Below, piece by piece: positions 5,974-14,796 of a stretch of 64,000 nucleotides of DNA (positions are counted from its first letter, which is position 1; each line of letters starts with the position of its first letter). Source of the DNA: Candidatus Eiseniibacteriota bacterium (lineage in GTDB: Bacteria; Eisenbacteria; RBG-16-71-46; JAFGJU01); NCBI GenBank assembly GCA_020349905.1, contig CP070702.1:1628006-1692005 (forward strand), read 5' to 3'. The translations under genes and the position numbers were made by a program. Below the pieces are notes generated by a model. That model saw only the letters and a list, made by a program, of their open reading frames with translations. It did not search any database and had not been told where the DNA came from.

Positions 5974-8796
5974 TTGCCGCGTTCCGGAACCTCTGCCACT
6001 CTTCTCCTCTCGGTGCTGTTGGCCGTCTCTGCGCCTGCGGTTGCAGTGGCCGCCCCCGTTCACACCACCTATCTCTGGCACATGCATCAGCCCATCTACT
6101 GGCCCGAGCGGAGTACGTGGTATCCCTCGAGGTACGAGACCGCCTACGAGACGATAACGCTAGGACACTCGGAGAGCGACGTATACGGGATATTCAACAA
6201 GGACGACCGGGTCCACGACTACCAGGATTATCCAAAGACGGCCGTGGCCTCGATTCTGGACATCCCTGACGCCGGTGCTCAGGTGAGCTTCGCGTCGGCG
6301 CTCATAGAGAACGTCAAGAGCCTGGCCGACGCCGGCTGGAACGGAGGACGCTACGCCCCGGATTGGTACAGCGACTACCGCACGGCGCGCTCGTGGACTA
6401 CGTCGGGCGGACGCTCCAGGCTGGAGCAGGTCCTGGTGGCGGCACATCATCCCATCGCCCCGCTGATGGACGAGAACGCGTTGCGCAGGGAGATTCAAGT
6501 CTCGAAGGTGGCTCACGTGGTGGCGTGGGGGGACACCAACTTCTCGAAGGGCTATTTCCCGGCCGAAACCTGTTTCTCCGAACGCATGATTCCCGTGCTG
6601 GTGGAGCAGGGAATCGAGTGGGTCATCGTGGCAGACGTGCACATATCCCGGGCGTGCCAGGATTACCCGTACGCGGCTCACGAAGACAATTGCGACCCCC
6701 CCAATCCGGCAGACCAGTTGAACCCGGCCCAGGGTTACTACGAGAGCATCTCCATCAGCAGGGGAGTGACAGTGAAGACGCCGCCCCCGTTCGGGTTCAG
6801 GCCTCACTACGCGCGGTACGTGGAGCCCGGCTCAGGTGTTGCGCACCTCATTAAAGTGGTTCCCGCGGCGAACGCAATGAGCTGGAACGAAGGCTACGGC
6901 CTGTACGGAACGGGAGAGGTGGACGCCATAGCTGGTTACAACGACCCGGCCCGTCCCATGCTCATCCTCTTTGCGCACGACGGGGACAACGCGTGGTCGG
7001 GTGGCTACTCGTACTACAACGAGAACGTCACCAACTTCTGTCACGCGGCGGTGTCAAGCGGGTACGAACCCACGACGATAGCCGAGTACCTCGCAGACCA
7101 TCCTGTCGCTGTCGACGACATAGTGCACGTCGAAGACGGCGGGTGGGTCAACGCGGACGGCGACTTCGGTTCACCTCAGTTCATAAACTGGAACTGGCCG
7201 CTGGTGGACGCCAGCGGGAACTTCGACATTCCAGGTGGTTGGACCGAGGACGAGCGGAACTGGGCGGTGCTCACTGCCGCCCAGAACCGGGTGGAGACTG
7301 CCGAGGCCGCGGCGGGGACCGAACCCGACCCTTCCAAGATATTCGACCCCACTATGGGGGCCAACAACGTCGAGAAGGCGTGGCACCACCTCCTCTCCGG
7401 ATACGAGAGCGGCTACATGTACTACGGTACGTCGCTCGACATGGAAGTTAAGGCCACGCTGGCGGCAAACGCGGCCGTCCTTTATGCGGACCCGGTCATC
7501 GCAGGAGGGGCCGACACCGTTGCTCCCACCGTCTGGCTTCCGCAGCGCCTTCCCTGGAATCCCGGAGGAAGGGGCGGAGGTTCGCTCTGGGGTTATCCCA
7601 GCGGGGAAGGGGCCGCGATGCCGAGCGACTTCTGGGTGTGGACCTTCGCCTACGACGTCTCTGGCCTGGCACGAGTCGATTTCAAATACAGGGTAGACGC
7701 CGACGGCGTCAATTCCATGTCGGACGACGAAAACGAGGTCTACGCCGGCGGCCCCGGAGTAGGCCCGTGGCAGACACTCGCCATGACGTGGAGGGATTTT
7801 CCGGAAGGCAACTTCTTCGGAGCCCCTGACATCAATTTCTCTGTGCTCCCCGTCTACATCGCCGACGAGTACTACGTTCACGTGACTGGACTCTCTGAGG
7901 TCTTACTGGACTACTACGTGGAGGCCGAGGACTCGCACGGCCGCGTCAAGCGCAGTCCGATCCAGCACGTCTGGGTCGGAGAGGCGTCAGGCAGCGCGTC
8001 CCACGTCATGGACGGCCAGCTGGATACGAACTCCGTGCTCGTGGCCTCGAGCGCGGCCCTCAACCTGTATGCAGACTGGGACGGCGAGTATCTCTACGTT
8101 GCCACCGAAGGTGTCGGGAGCACCTCGGGCTGGGATCACTTCGTGGTCCTGGGCGTAGACCTTTCGAGTCCTGTTTCCGCGCCGTGGGCGAAGACCGGGA
8201 CCGTGGCGGGCAGGGTGCTCTACCTCGGAAACGAAAACTCCAACAACTGGTCCGGCTGGTTCGACGAGCTCGAGACTTTGCTCTCGGACGCCGTCGAGAG
8301 CGCGTCCGGAGACTTTCTGGAGGGCCTGGTGAGACTTGAGACGCACCTGGGCAATCCCCTCCCGGACGGCGTGTATCTGGCGGTGGCCGCCTATCAGTCT
8401 CCTGACGGCGGTTCTCTCAGCGCGCAGGCTCCGTCCGGCAACGGTAACGGAAACGTCGAGGAGGCCGAGTACGCCTATTTTCCTCTGGGGGTGGTGGGAG
8501 TCGAGCCGCCACTCACTTCTCCGGTGCCCATTGCCGTGCGCGCTCACCCCAACCCCTTCAAGACCAGTACAAACATTGAATTCCACGTTTCCCGTCCTCA
8601 GACGGTGACCCTGGAGATATACGATGTTCGGGGAAGGCGGGTCAGAGCTATGAGCAGCGTCGCGACCCGGGGAGTGCACTCGACTACTTGGGACGGTCGC
8701 GACGAGAACGGGATAGACGTTTCACCGGGAGTTTACGTGATTCGGCTTCGCGGTGAAGCGGGCGGTCGTTGTGCGAAGGTCGTTCTTCTAAGATGA
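5974..8796 (+). CDS. Secreted GH57-like glycoside hydrolase with FlgD-like C-terminal sorting domain
   Basis: The catalytic part resembles glycoside hydrolase family 57 (alpha-amylase, glucanotransferase and branching enzymes). 'WHMHQPIY' right after the signal peptide matches conserved region 1. 'FPAETCFS' holds the candidate nucleophile E198, and 'AHDGDNAW' (D336, D338) holds the candidate acid. Residues about 500-780 are beta-rich and resemble carbohydrate-binding or DOMON-like modules. The end (about 860-940) has 'HPNPFKTSTNIEF', 'YDVRGRRVR' and 'DENGIDVSPGVYVIRL', the FlgD-like/type-A sorting domain common in FCB bacteria. TTG at 5974 is preferred: AGAGGTG lies 4 bases upstream and it gives a clean signal peptide. 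An upstream TTG at 5914 would add 20 residues with three Cys in front of it. Most GH57 enzymes are cytoplasmic, so export is unusual. Probable alpha-glucan substrate; not certain. Confidence 0.85.
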   Translation: MPRSGTSATLLLSVLLAVSAPAVAVAAPVHTTYLWHMHQPIYWPERSTWYPSRYETAYETITLGHSESDVYGIFNKDDRVHDYQDYPKTAVASILDIPDAGAQVSFASALIENVKSLADAGWNGGRYAPDWYSDYRTARSWTTSGGRSRLEQVLVAAHHPIAPLMDENALRREIQVSKVAHVVAWGDTNFSKGYFPAETCFSERMIPVLVEQGIEWVIVADVHISRACQDYPYAAHEDNCDPPNPADQLNPAQGYYESISISRGVTVKTPPPFGFRPHYARYVEPGSGVAHLIKVVPAANAMSWNEGYGLYGTGEVDAIAGYNDPARPMLILFAHDGDNAWSGGYSYYNENVTNFCHAAVSSGYEPTTIAEYLADHPVAVDDIVHVEDGGWVNADGDFGSPQFINWNWPLVDASGNFDIPGGWTEDERNWAVLTAAQNRVETAEAAAGTEPDPSKIFDPTMGANNVEKAWHHLLSGYESGYMYYGTSLDMEVKATLAANAAVLYADPVIAGGADTVAPTVWLPQRLPWNPGGRGGGSLWGYPSGEGAAMPSDFWVWTFAYDVSGLARVDFKYRVDADGVNSMSDDENEVYAGGPGVGPWQTLAMTWRDFPEGNFFGAPDINFSVLPVYIADEYYVHVTGLSEVLLDYYVEAEDSHGRVKRSPIQHVWVGEASGSASHVMDGQLDTNSVLVASSAALNLYADWDGEYLYVATEGVGSTSGWDHFVVLGVDLSSPVSAPWAKTGTVAGRVLYLGNENSNNWSGWFDELETLLSDAVESASGDFLEGLVRLETHLGNPLPDGVYLAVAAYQSPDGGSLSAQAPSGNGNGNVEEAEYAYFPLGVVGVEPPLTSPVPIAVRAHPNPFKTSTNIEFHVSRPQTVTLEIYDVRGRRVRAMSSVATRGVHSTTWDGRDENGIDVSPGVYVIRLRGEAGGRCAKVVLLR

Positions 8797-8890
8797 GTGC
8801 CCTCCTGAGGGCGCACTGTTCTGGCCGGCTGGGAGGGGCCAGCCGTGCACTGCACGCGCATTCTGCGCGCTACAAACTAGGGAGTCAGCG

Positions 8891-10765
8891 ATGAGGTTTC
8901 TATCTTATTCCGCAGTCCTGCTTCTCTGTGCCTTTTCCGCCTGGTTCGTAACCGTGCAGGGCGTGAGTGCGAGCATCCGTCCGGAGACGAACGCGAACGC
9001 ATTGACCGGTCTGTCCGAGCTCTATCAGCAGGAGATGGAAGCCCGGCGGGGACCTCTCTACGAGAGGCTTCTCAGGAGCGTCGAGCCTCCGCAGAGTGTT
9101 CTCAACGAAGATACCAACATCCAGCTCATGTTCGTCGAGAGCGGCCGTCCCTTCTACTACCGGATGTTAAATCTGAACGCGGCGAAGACGGTCGGGACGG
9201 ACAAGGTCTGGCCGGGGGGAGGTTACGGCCACGCGCTGACCGGTTCCGGTACGGCGGTTGGGAAGATGTGCGTCTGGGACGGCGGCGGCGTGATGACCAA
9301 TCATCAGGAGCTCACAGGGCGCGTGACCCAGATGGACAGCCCAGGAGCCACGCACTTTCACTCGACTCACGTGGCGGGGACCATGATGGCCAGTGGAGTG
9401 ACGGCTTCTGCAAAGGGGATGTCGTTCGAGGCGAACCTGGCCGCCTACGACTGGGACAACGACCTCTCGGAGATGGCCGGCGCTGCGGCCGGAGGAATGG
9501 TCGTCTCCAATCACTCGTACACGTTTGTGACCGGCTGGTACTTTCCTCTCTTTCTCTGGTACTGGTACGGCGACGTGGACGTCAGTCCCACGGAAGACTA
9601 TTACTTCGGATTCTACAGCTCCGTGGCTCAGGACTGGGACCAGCTCGCCCACAACGCACCTTACTACACCATCGTGGTAGCGGGAGGCAACGATAGGCAG
9701 GACGCGGGTCCGGGCCCGGGAGGTGTCCATTACTACTGGGACAACGTGCTGGAGGATTGGGTGTTCAGCATGGATACGCGAGACCCCGACGGAGGTGCCG
9801 ACGGCTACGATTCCATGTCGCACATGGCGGTGGCCAAGAACGTGGTCTCCGCAGGTGCGGTGAACGACATTCCGGGCGGCTATTCCTCGCCCGGGGACGT
9901 TGTGATGAGTGCCTTCAGCGGCTGGGGGCCCACGGACGACGGCCGCATAAAACCGGACCTCGTCACAAACGGGATAGACCTCTATTCATGCACCAACACG
10001 ACCACCACGTCCTACGGGACCTACAGCGGAACCTCGATGGCGGCCCCCAATCTCTCGGGCTCTCTCAATCTGCTCATCCGACAGTACGAGGACACTCACG
10101 GCGGTTCGACGCCGCTTTCCTCAACCATGAAGGCCATAATGATCCAGACCGCGAACGAAGCCGGAGCGAACCCTGGGCCCGATTACCGCTTCGGATGGGG
10201 GCTGCTGAACACGCTGGCCGCTGCGGACCTGATAGCCGAGGACGCCTCGGACCCCTTCCTGGTACTAGAAGACTCCCTGGCAAACGGAGACGCAGACACT
10301 CTCTATCTCTCGAGCGACGGTATCACCCCCCTTCGCCTCACGCTCGTCTGGACGGACCCTCCCGCAACGCCTCCGTCGCCTTCGCTCAATCCCACCACGT
10401 TGATGCTCGTCAACGACTTGGACCTTCGGCTGAAGCACGTATCCAGCTCGACCGTCTATTATCCTTACGTGCTGGACCCAGGGAGTCCGGCCAGCGCGGC
10501 CACGACAGGCGATAACGTTCGGGACAACGTGGAACAGGTCTACGTGGGGGTCCCCCCTGCCGGAGAGTACATCGTGAGTATCAGCCACAAGGGGACCCTG
10601 TCCGGTGGACAGTGGTACTCACTCGTGGCCTCCGAACAACTGAGCACGGGTGTCTCTATCACTCCGGTGCCTGCGCTGAGCATCTGGGGACGGTTTGCAC
10701 TCGCTTTCTTCCTGGCGCTGGCGGTCGTCACGTACCTCTGGCGAGTTCGGCGGACCGCGTCTTGA
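8891..10765 (+). CDS. Secreted subtilisin-like serine protease (S8) with IPTL-CTERM-like tail
   Basis: The protein has 624 residues. A signal peptide ends near residue 29 (VSA-S). The catalytic triad is visible: D130 (CVWDGGG), H157 (HSTHVAGT) and S382 (GTSMAAP), with the oxyanion Asn in 'VVAGGNDRQ'. The usual HGTH is HSTH here, a small departure. About 130 residues of beta-rich P-domain-like sequence follow. The last 36 residues read 'VPALSIWGRFALAFF', a hydrophobic stretch, and a basic end, matching the IPTL-CTERM pattern (Pro-x-Leu-Ser-x-Trp-Gly, membrane helix, Arg cluster) recognised by exosortase-like enzymes. No sortase gene is in the window. GGGAG lies about 8 bases before the ATG. 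Likely substrate: extracellular protein. Confidence 0.9.
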   Translation: MRFLSYSAVLLLCAFSAWFVTVQGVSASIRPETNANALTGLSELYQQEMEARRGPLYERLLRSVEPPQSVLNEDTNIQLMFVESGRPFYYRMLNLNAAKTVGTDKVWPGGGYGHALTGSGTAVGKMCVWDGGGVMTNHQELTGRVTQMDSPGATHFHSTHVAGTMMASGVTASAKGMSFEANLAAYDWDNDLSEMAGAAAGGMVVSNHSYTFVTGWYFPLFLWYWYGDVDVSPTEDYYFGFYSSVAQDWDQLAHNAPYYTIVVAGGNDRQDAGPGPGGVHYYWDNVLEDWVFSMDTRDPDGGADGYDSMSHMAVAKNVVSAGAVNDIPGGYSSPGDVVMSAFSGWGPTDDGRIKPDLVTNGIDLYSCTNTTTTSYGTYSGTSMAAPNLSGSLNLLIRQYEDTHGGSTPLSSTMKAIMIQTANEAGANPGPDYRFGWGLLNTLAAADLIAEDASDPFLVLEDSLANGDADTLYLSSDGITPLRLTLVWTDPPATPPSPSLNPTTLMLVNDLDLRLKHVSSSTVYYPYVLDPGSPASAATTGDNVRDNVEQVYVGVPPAGEYIVSISHKGTLSGGQWYSLVASEQLSTGVSITPVPALSIWGRFALAFFLALAVVTYLWRVRRTAS

Positions 10766-10790
10766 ATTTGACCCTCCGGTCGGTTAGAAT
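10762..10790 (+). promoter_or_regulatory. Promoter of the nucleotidyltransferase-fold gene
   Basis: TTGAAT (10762-10767), 17-base spacer, TAGAAT (10785-10790), overlapping the stop codon of the protease gene. A GC-rich hairpin follows in the leader at 10826-10849. Confidence 0.8.
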
Positions 10791-10825
10791 CTCTGACACG
10801 GATTCAGTCTGCTCCTGCCCGCAGA

Positions 10826-10849
10826 CAGGCGCCGCACGGCGGTCGCCTG
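10826..10849. repeat. GC-rich leader hairpin, second copy of the 4695 element
   Basis: CAGGCGCCGC (10826-10835) pairs with GCGGTCGCCTG (10839-10849) with a single T bulge and an ACG loop. It shares the core GCGCCGCAC and GCGGTCGC with the hairpin at 4695-4722. Confidence 0.5.
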
Positions 10850-10894
10850 CCGGGTAGAGGGACGTCACGAGCACACGACCTGAAACGGGCCACC

Positions 10895-11710
10895 ATGGAC
10901 GAAGTCAAGACGTTGACCCGAGAGAGGATCGTACAGGCAGTCATCGCCGCACTCAGGCCGCTGGATTTCGTTAACGCTGCGTGGGAGATGGGAGCCATTG
11001 CCTTCGGGCGCCTCGACGATTGGTCCGACATAGACATATGCGTGGACGCCCAGGATGACAGGGTACCGGACGTCTTCCCCGTGGTAGAGGGCGCCCTGGA
11101 GAAACTGACCCCCATAGAGTTCAAGTATGAAGTTCCCCTTCCGCCGGCACACCACTACTCCCAGGCGTTCTATCGACTGAAAGGAACCAGCCAATTCCTC
11201 CTTGTCGATTTCGCCGTGTTCAAGACCTCCGCCGAGGACAAGCTCCTGGAGCCCGAGATACACGGAAGGGTTCGCTTTCACTTCAACAAGAACGACACCG
11301 TGAAGCTTCCTTCGCTTGACCGGCGCAAGTTCGTGGACGGAATGAAGAAGCGGGTGGAGCGGATACGGGGGCGGTTCCAGATGTTCAACTGCTTTTTCGC
11401 CAAGCAGATGAGCAGGGGCAATTACATCGAGGCGCTGGAGTTGTACTACAGGCTGGTGCTGGACATGCTCGTAGAGGTCCTGCGGATGAAGCACACACCC
11501 GCCCGTTACACTTTCAAGACGTACTACGTGAACTACGATCTGCCTGCGGAGGTCGTTGAGAAACTCAGGGCGCTCTATTTCGTCCGGGACGAGCGGGACC
11601 TGGAGGAGAAGTTCCGAGCCGGCGAAAAGTGGCTTCTCGACACGATAAGAGAACTCGATTTTAAAGACATAGAACAGAAGCTCGTGGCGCCGGAGCGACC
11701 TGCCATGTAG
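10895..11710 (+). CDS. Nucleotidyltransferase-fold (Pol beta superfamily) protein
   Basis: The protein has 271 residues. 'MGAIAFGRLDDWSDIDICVD' (residues 32-51) is the minimal nucleotidyltransferase signature: a Gly-rich start, then D45 and D47 as metal ligands, with a third acidic residue expected in 'LLVDFAVF' (about residue 111). The C-terminal half is helical, with aromatic-rich segments ('ALELYYRLVLDMLVEVLRM') like the helical domain of aminoglycoside or small-molecule adenylyltransferases. The substrate cannot be told; antibiotic modification is one of several options. No toxin-antitoxin partner is adjacent. The ribosome site before ATG 10895 is weak. Expressed from its own promoter at 10762. 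Confidence 0.8.
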   Translation: MDEVKTLTRERIVQAVIAALRPLDFVNAAWEMGAIAFGRLDDWSDIDICVDAQDDRVPDVFPVVEGALEKLTPIEFKYEVPLPPAHHYSQAFYRLKGTSQFLLVDFAVFKTSAEDKLLEPEIHGRVRFHFNKNDTVKLPSLDRRKFVDGMKKRVERIRGRFQMFNCFFAKQMSRGNYIEALELYYRLVLDMLVEVLRMKHTPARYTFKTYYVNYDLPAEVVEKLRALYFVRDERDLEEKFRAGEKWLLDTIRELDFKDIEQKLVAPERPAM

Positions 11711-11839
11711 GGGCGTGGGGGTCCGTGTCACCCGAGCAGGGCGCAAAGTAGAGGCGTGGCGGCCCGTGCCGCGCAACGCGCGATTAACGCAGACGATACT
11801 GTCCTGGTTCCTGCAGACTCTGGTTCGAGGGAGGAAGAA

Positions 11840-14026
11840 ATGACGAAGAGACTTCGCGTGAAGGTGTTCCGTGCCGGCTATGTTCTCGTTCTCGCGTGCG
11901 TGCTTTGCGTCTCGTCGGCGCCGTGCGACGAGGGCATGTGGATTCCTCAGGAGCTGCCCGACGAGGTCATGAGCGAGATGAAGGATAGAGGATGTCAGCT
12001 CAGCAGAGAGGATATCTACAACACGAAGGGAACAGGTGTGGCGAACGCGGTGGTCAGACTCGGTTCCACCGGCTCCTTCGTCTCTCCTGATGGACTCATT
12101 CTCACCAACCACCACGTGGCGTTCGGAGCCGTGCAGCGCATGAGCAGTCCCGAGAAGGACTACATCGAGCTCGGATTCCTGGCAAGGACCAAGGCCGACG
12201 AGGCTCCTGCCGTGGGCTACGTGGCGTACGTCGTGCAGTCTGTTCAGGACGTGACCGAAGACATCCTGTCAGCTGTTCAGCCGTCGATGTCTCCGCTGGA
12301 ACGCCACGAGGCCCTGGAGAGGAGAATCAAGGAGTCCGTGAGAGAAGCCGAAGCAGGCAGAGACGTATACTGCGAGATACGCCCCTTCTTCGGAGGGTCC
12401 AAGTACCTTCTCTACACGTTTCTCAAGATAAAGGACGTGCGCGTCGTGTACGTCCCGTCGCGCGCAATAGGGGAGTATGGTGGGGACATCGACAACTGGA
12501 TGTGGCCCCGTCACACGGGGGATTTTTCTTTTCTTCGGGCATACGTTGCCCCGGACGGAGAGACAGCCGAGTTCTCGGAGCAGAACGTTCCCTACAGGCC
12601 GAAGAGACACCTCAAGATAGCCCCGGAGGGACTTAACGACGGTGATTTCGCGATGGTCATCGGCTTCCCGGGCAGCACCAACCGGTACCTGACATCTTAT
12701 GCCCTCGCTGACTTCGAGCATTTCGAGTACCCCCAGAGGATTCGTCTGTACAAGAAGATGCTGGAGATTCTGGAGGCGCAGTCGGGGGCCGAGCGCGAGG
12801 CCTCGGTCAGGGTGGCGTCTCGCATAAAGGGCATAAACAACCGGCTGAAGAACAACGAGGGGATGCTCGAGGGGTTTCAGAGGTTTTCCCTGGTGCGCCG
12901 GCAGAACGATGAAGAGAGGGAGTATCGTACGAAGCTTCAGACCGACCCCGAGGCGAGCGAGGCTTACCGCGGTCTGCTTGCCGAATTCGCGTCGCTTTAC
13001 GCCGAGCGTTCGTCCCACGCGATGAAGGACCTCCTTCTGGACTTCGCCGTTTCGCGGTACTCGCTGTTGGGGCAGGCCATGATGCTCTACAAGTGGAGCG
13101 TAGAGAAACAGAAGGACGACCTGGACCGCGACCCCGACTACATGAACCGCAGAATCCCGGACCTTAAGAGAGACCTTAAGGTCTTCCAGACCCAGCTGCA
13201 CGTGGCAAGCGACAGGGAGCTTCTGGGCATGTATCTTCGTGAGATGCTGGCTCTTCCCAACGGGCAGAGGGCGGCACCGGTAGACGAGCTTCTCGAGGGT
13301 AAGAGCGGGGTGGAACTGGAGTCCGCGCTGAAAGCTTTCCTCGACGAGTTTTACGGCAGCACCAAGTTGCATAGGGTGGAAGAGCGGCTGCGCATGTTCG
13401 ATCTCTCACACGAAGAGCTCGTGGAGCAGGGTGATTCGTTCATAGAGCTGGCCGCGAAACTCTTCCCGGAGAACGAGGCCAGGATAGAGAGAAAGAAGAG
13501 CTTCTCGGGGAAACTCCACGTGCTCGCCCCCAAGTGGATAGAGACGGTCACTGCCGTATCCGGGCGCAGTCTATACTCCGATGCCAACGGGACCATGCGA
13601 TTGAACTTTGGTGACGTGACGGGTTATTCTCCTCGGGACGCCGTAGAGATGCACCCGTTCACGACGTTTCGGGGCGTGGTGGAGAAGCACACGGGTGTGG
13701 CACCCTTTGACTGCCCCTCCAAGATCATGGAACTGGGCGGTGTCCCGCGCACGGGTGCGTACGTGTCTGCGGAGTTGGGCGACGTACCCGTGAATCTGCT
13801 CACGACGCACGATTCCACGGGCGGAAACTCCGGCAGCCCTCTTCTCAACAGCAGGGGAGAACTCGTTGGCTGCCTGTTCGACGGAAACTACGAATCCATG
13901 ACGAGCGACTTTCTCTTCCAGAACGACATCACGAGGTCAATACACGTCGACATCCGCTACATACTGTACGTGACGGAGTTCGTAGACGGTGCGGACAACG
14001 TTCTGGCAGAGCTCGGGCTCAAGTAG
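11840..14026 (+). CDS. S46 family serine peptidase (DPP7/DPP11-like dipeptidyl peptidase)
   Basis: The protein has 728 residues, close to the usual 710-720. ATG at 11840 follows GGGAGGAAG and gives a signal peptide (about 1-29). An upstream GTG frame at 11756 has no such site. Chymotrypsin-like lobes carry 'LTNHHVAF' (H91/H92) at the N-terminus and 'GGNSGSP' (S664) at the C-terminus, separated by a long helical insert, which is exactly the S46 layout. 'GDIDNWMWPRHTGDFSF' and 'FDGNYESM' are also family hallmarks. S46 enzymes cut dipeptides from the N-termini of oligopeptides in the periplasm. Whether it prefers hydrophobic (DPP7) or acidic (DPP11) residues cannot be decided without alignment. 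The SDR gene follows after 9 bases. Confidence 0.92.
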   Translation: MTKRLRVKVFRAGYVLVLACVLCVSSAPCDEGMWIPQELPDEVMSEMKDRGCQLSREDIYNTKGTGVANAVVRLGSTGSFVSPDGLILTNHHVAFGAVQRMSSPEKDYIELGFLARTKADEAPAVGYVAYVVQSVQDVTEDILSAVQPSMSPLERHEALERRIKESVREAEAGRDVYCEIRPFFGGSKYLLYTFLKIKDVRVVYVPSRAIGEYGGDIDNWMWPRHTGDFSFLRAYVAPDGETAEFSEQNVPYRPKRHLKIAPEGLNDGDFAMVIGFPGSTNRYLTSYALADFEHFEYPQRIRLYKKMLEILEAQSGAEREASVRVASRIKGINNRLKNNEGMLEGFQRFSLVRRQNDEEREYRTKLQTDPEASEAYRGLLAEFASLYAERSSHAMKDLLLDFAVSRYSLLGQAMMLYKWSVEKQKDDLDRDPDYMNRRIPDLKRDLKVFQTQLHVASDRELLGMYLREMLALPNGQRAAPVDELLEGKSGVELESALKAFLDEFYGSTKLHRVEERLRMFDLSHEELVEQGDSFIELAAKLFPENEARIERKKSFSGKLHVLAPKWIETVTAVSGRSLYSDANGTMRLNFGDVTGYSPRDAVEMHPFTTFRGVVEKHTGVAPFDCPSKIMELGGVPRTGAYVSAELGDVPVNLLTTHDSTGGNSGSPLLNSRGELVGCLFDGNYESMTSDFLFQNDITRSIHVDIRYILYVTEFVDGADNVLAELGLK

Positions 14027-14035
14027 GGGCAGGTG

Positions 14036-14791
14036 ATGTTGACTCTCGAAGACAAGGTGGCCCTCATCACGGGCGGCTCCAGGGGGATAGGAAGGGCAGT
14101 GGCTCTTCTTTTCGCCGAGGCAGGCTGTGACTTGGTAATCAATTACCGGGCGGACCGGCGAAGCGCGGAGGCGGTCAGACGTGCGGCGGAGGAGTCTGGC
14201 GTGCGAGCGATGGAACTGAAGGCGGACGTGGCAGACCGCGCACAGGTCGACAGGATGGTGGAGTCTGCCCTGCAAGAGTTCGGCAAGATAGACGTTCTGG
14301 TCTGCAATGCCGGCATCTGGAAGCGTAACCCCATCGACGCGATGTCAGAGGAGGAGCTGAGGGAGACGATCGGCATAAACCTGCTCGGGACCTTTCATCC
14401 CATCGCAGCAGTGGTTCCGTACATGAAGAAACAACGGTCGGGCGTCATAATCAACGTCTCGTCCACCTCTGGCCAGCGGGGGGAGGCGTTCTATTCTCCG
14501 TATTCGGCAACGAAAGGCGCGCTCATAAGTCTCACGAAGTCCCTGGCGCTCGAGCTGGCGCCGCATAACATTCGCGTCAACTGCGTGGCGTCCGGCTGGG
14601 TGCAGACCGACATGACCGAGGAGGTGCTTCGCGGGGAGGAGGGCGCTACGGTACTGAGTCAGATTCCCATGGGAAGAGTGGCGTCTCCGGTGGAGCTGGC
14701 CGGACCTATCCTGTTTCTGGCCTCAGAGCTTTCCAGTTTCATCACCGGCGAAGTGCTGAACGTCAACGGAGGGGCGGTCCTGTGCGGGTAA
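14036..14791 (+). CDS. Short-chain dehydrogenase/reductase (FabG-like)
   Basis: The protein has about 251 residues. The Rossmann motif is 'TGGSRGIG' near residue 12, followed by 'CNAG', the catalytic Ser in 'NVSSTSG' and 'YSPYSATKGAL' with the YxxxK pair. 'FITGEVLNVNGG' at the end is typical of FabG-like members. 'VINYRADRRSAE' after strand 2 suggests NADP(H) preference. ATG 14036 has GGGGCAGGTG directly upstream; a GTG three bases earlier is also possible. The gene is only 9 bases past the S46 peptidase and meets xdhC, so it belongs to the transcript that runs into the molybdenum hydroxylase genes. Substrate unknown; a role with that cluster is possible but unproven. Confidence 0.88.
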   Translation: MLTLEDKVALITGGSRGIGRAVALLFAEAGCDLVINYRADRRSAEAVRRAAEESGVRAMELKADVADRAQVDRMVESALQEFGKIDVLVCNAGIWKRNPIDAMSEEELRETIGINLLGTFHPIAAVVPYMKKQRSGVIINVSSTSGQRGEAFYSPYSATKGALISLTKSLALELAPHNIRVNCVASGWVQTDMTEEVLRGEEGATVLSQIPMGRVASPVELAGPILFLASELSSFITGEVLNVNGGAVLCG

Positions 14792-14796
14792 GAGAC

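Noticed and set aside
10865..12115. 416-codon open frame on the minus strand
   Set aside because: Antisense to the nucleotidyltransferase and S46 genes, which have clear motifs, promoter and ribosome sites; the antisense product matches nothing.
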